The notes under the pieces are model-generated. The model worked only from the letters and a program-made list of their open reading frames with translations. It searched no databases and was not told the DNA's origin. From NCBI RefSeq assembly GCF_007679965.1, contig NZ_VEHL01000001.1:806001-870000 (forward strand): a stretch of DNA of 64,000 bases. The letters are read 5' to 3'. This document shows positions 61,779-64,000 of the stretch, piece after piece; within the stretch, counting starts at the first letter, position 1; each line of letters starts with the position of its first letter. Source of the DNA: Bordetella genomosp. 13. Lineage in GTDB: Bacteria; Pseudomonadota; Gammaproteobacteria; Burkholderiales; Burkholderiaceae_B. The translations under genes and the position numbers were made by a program.

Positions 61779-61797
61779 ACTGGATATATATACAGTA
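61778..61797. promoter_or_regulatory. LexA (SOS) box ahead of the radical-SAM gene
   Basis: TACTGGATATATATACAGTA (61778-61797) differs from the ideal CTGT-N8-ACAG palindrome in one base (G for T in the left half). It overlaps the -10 region and sits 8 bp before the ATG at 61806. The A/T core is unlike the surroundings. SOS control of the repair operon is a strong inference. Confidence 0.75.
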
Positions 61798-61805
61798 TTT
61801 GTGCG

Positions 61806-63017
61806 ATGGAACTGTCTACCAAGCTCGAAATCCTGGCCGACGCGGCGAAGTACGACGCATCCTGCGCCAGCAGTGGCGCCCCGAAGCGCGATTCGCGGGG
61901 GCGCGAAGGCTTGGGCGCCAGCACCGGCGCGGGCATCTGCCACAGCTTCACGCCCGACGGCCGGTGCGTGTCGCTGCTGAAGATCCTGCTGACCAACTTC
62001 TGCCAGTACGACTGCCAGTACTGCGTCAACCGGCGGTCGAGCAACGTGCCGCGTGCGCGTTTCCAGCCCGCCGAGGTCGTCGACCTCACGCTGGACTTCT
62101 ATCGCCGCAACTACATCGACGGGCTGTTCCTCAGCTCAGGCATCATCCGCAGCGCCGACTACACCATGGAGCAGTTGGTGCAGGTGGCGCGCACGCTGCG
62201 CGAAGACCATCTGTTCCGCGGCTACATCCACCTGAAAACCATTCCCGACGCCGACCAGCGGCTGATCGACCTGGCCGGGCAGTATGCTGACCGGCTCAGC
62301 GTCAACATCGAGCTGCCCACCGATGGCGGCCTGCTGAGGCTGGCGCCGGAGAAAAGCGTGCACACCATCAAGCGCGCCATGGGCACCATCCGCCTGGCGC
62401 AAGAGGTGGCCCAGGAAGAGAAGCAGCCGCGCAAGCGCGCGCCGGCAGGGCAGAGCACGCAGATGATCGTCGGCGCCGACGAGGCCGACGACCGCACCAT
62501 CCTGCAGACCTCGCAGACGCTGTATGGCGCGTACAAGCTCAAGCGCGTGTATTACTCGGCATTCAGTCCCATTCCCGACAGTCCTTCTTCGGTGCCCGCG
62601 CAGGCGCCGCCGCTGCTGCGCGAGCATCGCCTGTACCAGGCCGACTTCCTCATGCGCGGCTACGGCTTCCAGGCCGAAGAACTGTTCCAGACCAAAGGTG
62701 ACCTGCCCTTGGATATCGATCCCAAGCTGGCCTGGGCGCTGGCCAATCGCGCCGTGTTTCCCGTGGACCTGAACCGTGCACCCTTGCGCCTGATCGCGCG
62801 GGTGCCGGGCATCGGCATGCGCAATGCGCAGCGGCTGGTCGAGCTGCGACGCCTGCGCGCCATCCGCTACCAGGACCTGATCCTGCTGCGTTGCGCGGTC
62901 GACAAGGTCAAGCGCTTCATCGTGGCGCAAGACTACCGGCCCAGCCTGGCCGAGCCGCCGTCCGACCATCTGCGGCGCGCGCTGGCGCCGGCGCCGCAGC
63001 AGCTGTCTCTGCTATGA
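61806..63017 (+). CDS. Putative DNA modification/repair radical-SAM protein
   Basis: A 403-residue radical-SAM protein of the putative DNA-repair type. The cluster motif is CQYDCQYC near residues 65-72 (CxxxCxxC-type spacing), with ICHSFTPDGRCVSLLKILLTNF before and NRRSSNVPRA after. A helix-hairpin-helix-like segment lies in the C-terminal part: LIARVPGIGMRNAQRLVELRRLRAIRY. That segment suggests DNA contact. The reaction is unknown for the family. It overlaps the next gene by 4 bp (ATGA) and is preceded by a LexA box, which points to DNA damage. Confidence 0.9.
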   Translation: MELSTKLEILADAAKYDASCASSGAPKRDSRGREGLGASTGAGICHSFTPDGRCVSLLKILLTNFCQYDCQYCVNRRSSNVPRARFQPAEVVDLTLDFYRRNYIDGLFLSSGIIRSADYTMEQLVQVARTLREDHLFRGYIHLKTIPDADQRLIDLAGQYADRLSVNIELPTDGGLLRLAPEKSVHTIKRAMGTIRLAQEVAQEEKQPRKRAPAGQSTQMIVGADEADDRTILQTSQTLYGAYKLKRVYYSAFSPIPDSPSSVPAQAPPLLREHRLYQADFLMRGYGFQAEELFQTKGDLPLDIDPKLAWALANRAVFPVDLNRAPLRLIARVPGIGMRNAQRLVELRRLRAIRYQDLILLRCAVDKVKRFIVAQDYRPSLAEPPSDHLRRALAPAPQQLSLL

Positions 63018-64000
63018 CGACGGCATCGGCAACCCTGGTGGTGCAGGGCGGCTACGCGGACTGGCGCAAGCAGGCCCTGCGCGCGCTGGCGGCGGGCTGG
63101 CCGCCCGAGGCCGTCACGTGGGTCGAGCGGGCGCGGTCCGCGGGGGCCGAGCAGATGGGGCTGGATTATGCGGCGGAGGCAGGGGCGGCAGCCGGCGCTG
63201 CGGCAGCCGGTGCTGCGGCAGCCGATGCTGCGGCAGCCGGCGCTGCGGCGGCCGCGGCATCGGCTTCCTGTGATGCGCTATCCGAATCCTCCGCGCAATA
63301 CGGCGCCCTGCCGCAGGTCCGTGTCTCCAGTGACCTGGCGCAGCTGCTGCGCGATGCGGCGCTGTACCGCTCGCCGCGACGCTGGGCCTTCCTGTACCGC
63401 GTGCTGTGGCGCTGGCAGCAGGGCGACCGTGCCGTGGCGTCGCCCGCCGACGAGGACGGCGCGCAACTCAATCTCATGTCCAAGGCCGTGCGGCGCGCGC
63501 AGCACGACATGATCGCCTACGTGCGCTTCCATCGCCACGAGGGCGCGGCCATGCCGGAATACCTGTCGTGGTACGAGCCCGATCACGACGTGCTGGCCTA
63601 CGCCGCCGAGCACTTCGCGCGGCGCATGGGGAAATCGTCGTGGTGCATCGGCACGCCGCAGGGCGCGGCGCTGTGGGACGGCCATGCGCTGCACCTGACC
63701 GACACGCCGCCCGATGCCGCGGCAATGCGCGCGGGCGCGCAGCAGGACCAGGTCGAACCGCTGTGGCTGGTCTACTACAAGAGCATCTTCAATCCCGCGC
63801 GCCTGAATGAAACGGCCTTGCAGCAACGCATGCCCGTGCGTTTCTGGAAGGGCCTGCCCGAAGGTCCGCTGATCCCCGGCATGATCGCCGAGGCCCGCAA
63901 CGGCGCGCGCCGCGTGGGGCAGACGGGCACGGTGGGCGACATGCGAGGCAAGCAGATCGCCATCGAAGCCGAGGCGGCGCAGCCCGTGCGCGCGGCGCCG
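63014..64000 (+). CDS. DUF4130/UdgX-type DNA-repair protein, partial (runs off the window)
   Basis: The start at ATG 63014 overlaps the preceding stop (ATGA). The visible 329 residues match the DUF4130/TIGR03915-type domain: ALYRSPRRWAFLYRVLWRW near 120, MSKAVRRAQHDMIAYVRFHRHEG near 150 and EPLWLVYYKSIFNPARLN further on. In many genomes this domain is fused to a UdgX uracil-DNA glycosylase-like domain, which would lie beyond the window. An alanine-rich insert (63185-63253) with four 15-bp repeats interrupts the N-terminal part. It is the partner of the radical-SAM gene. The exact damage handled is unknown. Confidence 0.85.
   Translation, partial: MTTASATLVVQGGYADWRKQALRALAAGWPPEAVTWVERARSAGAEQMGLDYAAEAGAAAGAAAAGAAAADAAAAGAAAAAASASCDALSESSAQYGALPQVRVSSDLAQLLRDAALYRSPRRWAFLYRVLWRWQQGDRAVASPADEDGAQLNLMSKAVRRAQHDMIAYVRFHRHEGAAMPEYLSWYEPDHDVLAYAAEHFARRMGKSSWCIGTPQGAALWDGHALHLTDTPPDAAAMRAGAQQDQVEPLWLVYYKSIFNPARLNETALQQRMPVRFWKGLPEGPLIPGMIAEARNGARRVGQTGTVGDMRGKQIAIEAEAAQPVRAAP
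63185..63244 (+). repeat. Four tandem 15-bp repeats coding for Ala/Gly
   Basis: Four consecutive units of GCGGCAGCCGGCGCT (63185-63199, 63200-63214, 63215-63229, 63230-63244), with one or two base differences, encode AAAGA-type blocks in frame inside the UdgX-type gene. Multiples of 3, so copy changes would not shift the frame. Confidence 0.85.

Noticed and set aside
63185-63253. Possible CRISPR or mobile-element repeat
   Set aside because: The units are contiguous, without spacers and in frame inside a coding region.

Overview
The window is about two-thirds G+C, dense in genes, and looks chromosomal. It carries four Bug-type (TctC-like) periplasmic receptors, many LysR regulators and a tandem glycine riboswitch. 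This combination is typical of Alcaligenaceae (the Bordetella/Achromobacter group of Betaproteobacteria). The assignment rests on gene content only; there is no rRNA or marker gene here. I see no tRNA, rRNA, CRISPR array, insertion sequence or phage gene.

Region 1 (1-10.7 kb) is catabolic: a flavin reductase tail, a Bug receptor, a divergent LysR/threonine aldolase pair, then LysR divergent from a hydantoinase/oxoprolinase pair (hyuA-hyuB, ATGA overlap) and its Bug receptor. Two exported proteins of unknown function (9.7 and 10.8 kb) flank a RidA-family enamine/imine deaminase. Region 2 (12.8-14.7 kb) holds two small regulatory pairs: a winged-helix protein beside a MASE1-like membrane protein, and a MarR regulator divergent from a cupin across a perfect operator-like palindrome. 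Region 3 (14.7-20.6 kb, minus strand) is a seven-gene operon with a divergent LysR gene. It encodes an aminotransferase, a complete polar amino acid ABC importer, an SDR protein and an RraA-family protein, and reads as uptake and breakdown of one unidentified amino acid.

Region 4 (20.8-26.4 kb) holds a Bug receptor, a CGNR regulator divergent from an alpha/beta hydrolase with an Asp nucleophile, and a LysR regulator divergent from an SDR/tautomerase pair. Region 5 (26.7-31.5 kb) is a signalling group: a double-domain KaiC-like ATPase, a hybrid histidine kinase 4 bp downstream, and a convergent BLUF photoreceptor fused to an EAL domain. Region 6 (31.8-36.1 kb) contains a small exported protein, dbpA, a YegD-type Hsp70, a DUF892 ferritin-like protein and a small unknown protein.

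Region 7 (36.3-42.6 kb) is a second uptake operon under a divergent LysR: a cystathionine beta-lyase-like enzyme, an Ehu-like ABC importer and a DoeB-like N-deacylase. Together they suggest import, deacylation and C-S cleavage of an N-acylated sulfur amino acid. Region 8 (42.7-56 kb) is a stress and envelope group: topoisomerase IB, DJ-1/PfpI protein, a pyridine-nucleotide disulfide oxidoreductase, an FkbM methyltransferase, an LTA-synthase-like enzyme, a large HWE histidine kinase whose tail overlaps a lone response regulator on the other strand, DUF421, an MBL hydrolase, manganese catalase and a second DUF892 protein.

Region 9 (56-64 kb) has a D-amino acid dehydrogenase behind the glycine riboswitch, an SDR/AraC pair, an EamA exporter, a Bug gene that has lost its 5' half, two small stress-type proteins, and a radical-SAM DNA repair operon whose promoter overlaps a near-consensus LexA box. 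That operon runs off the window inside a DUF4130/UdgX-type gene.
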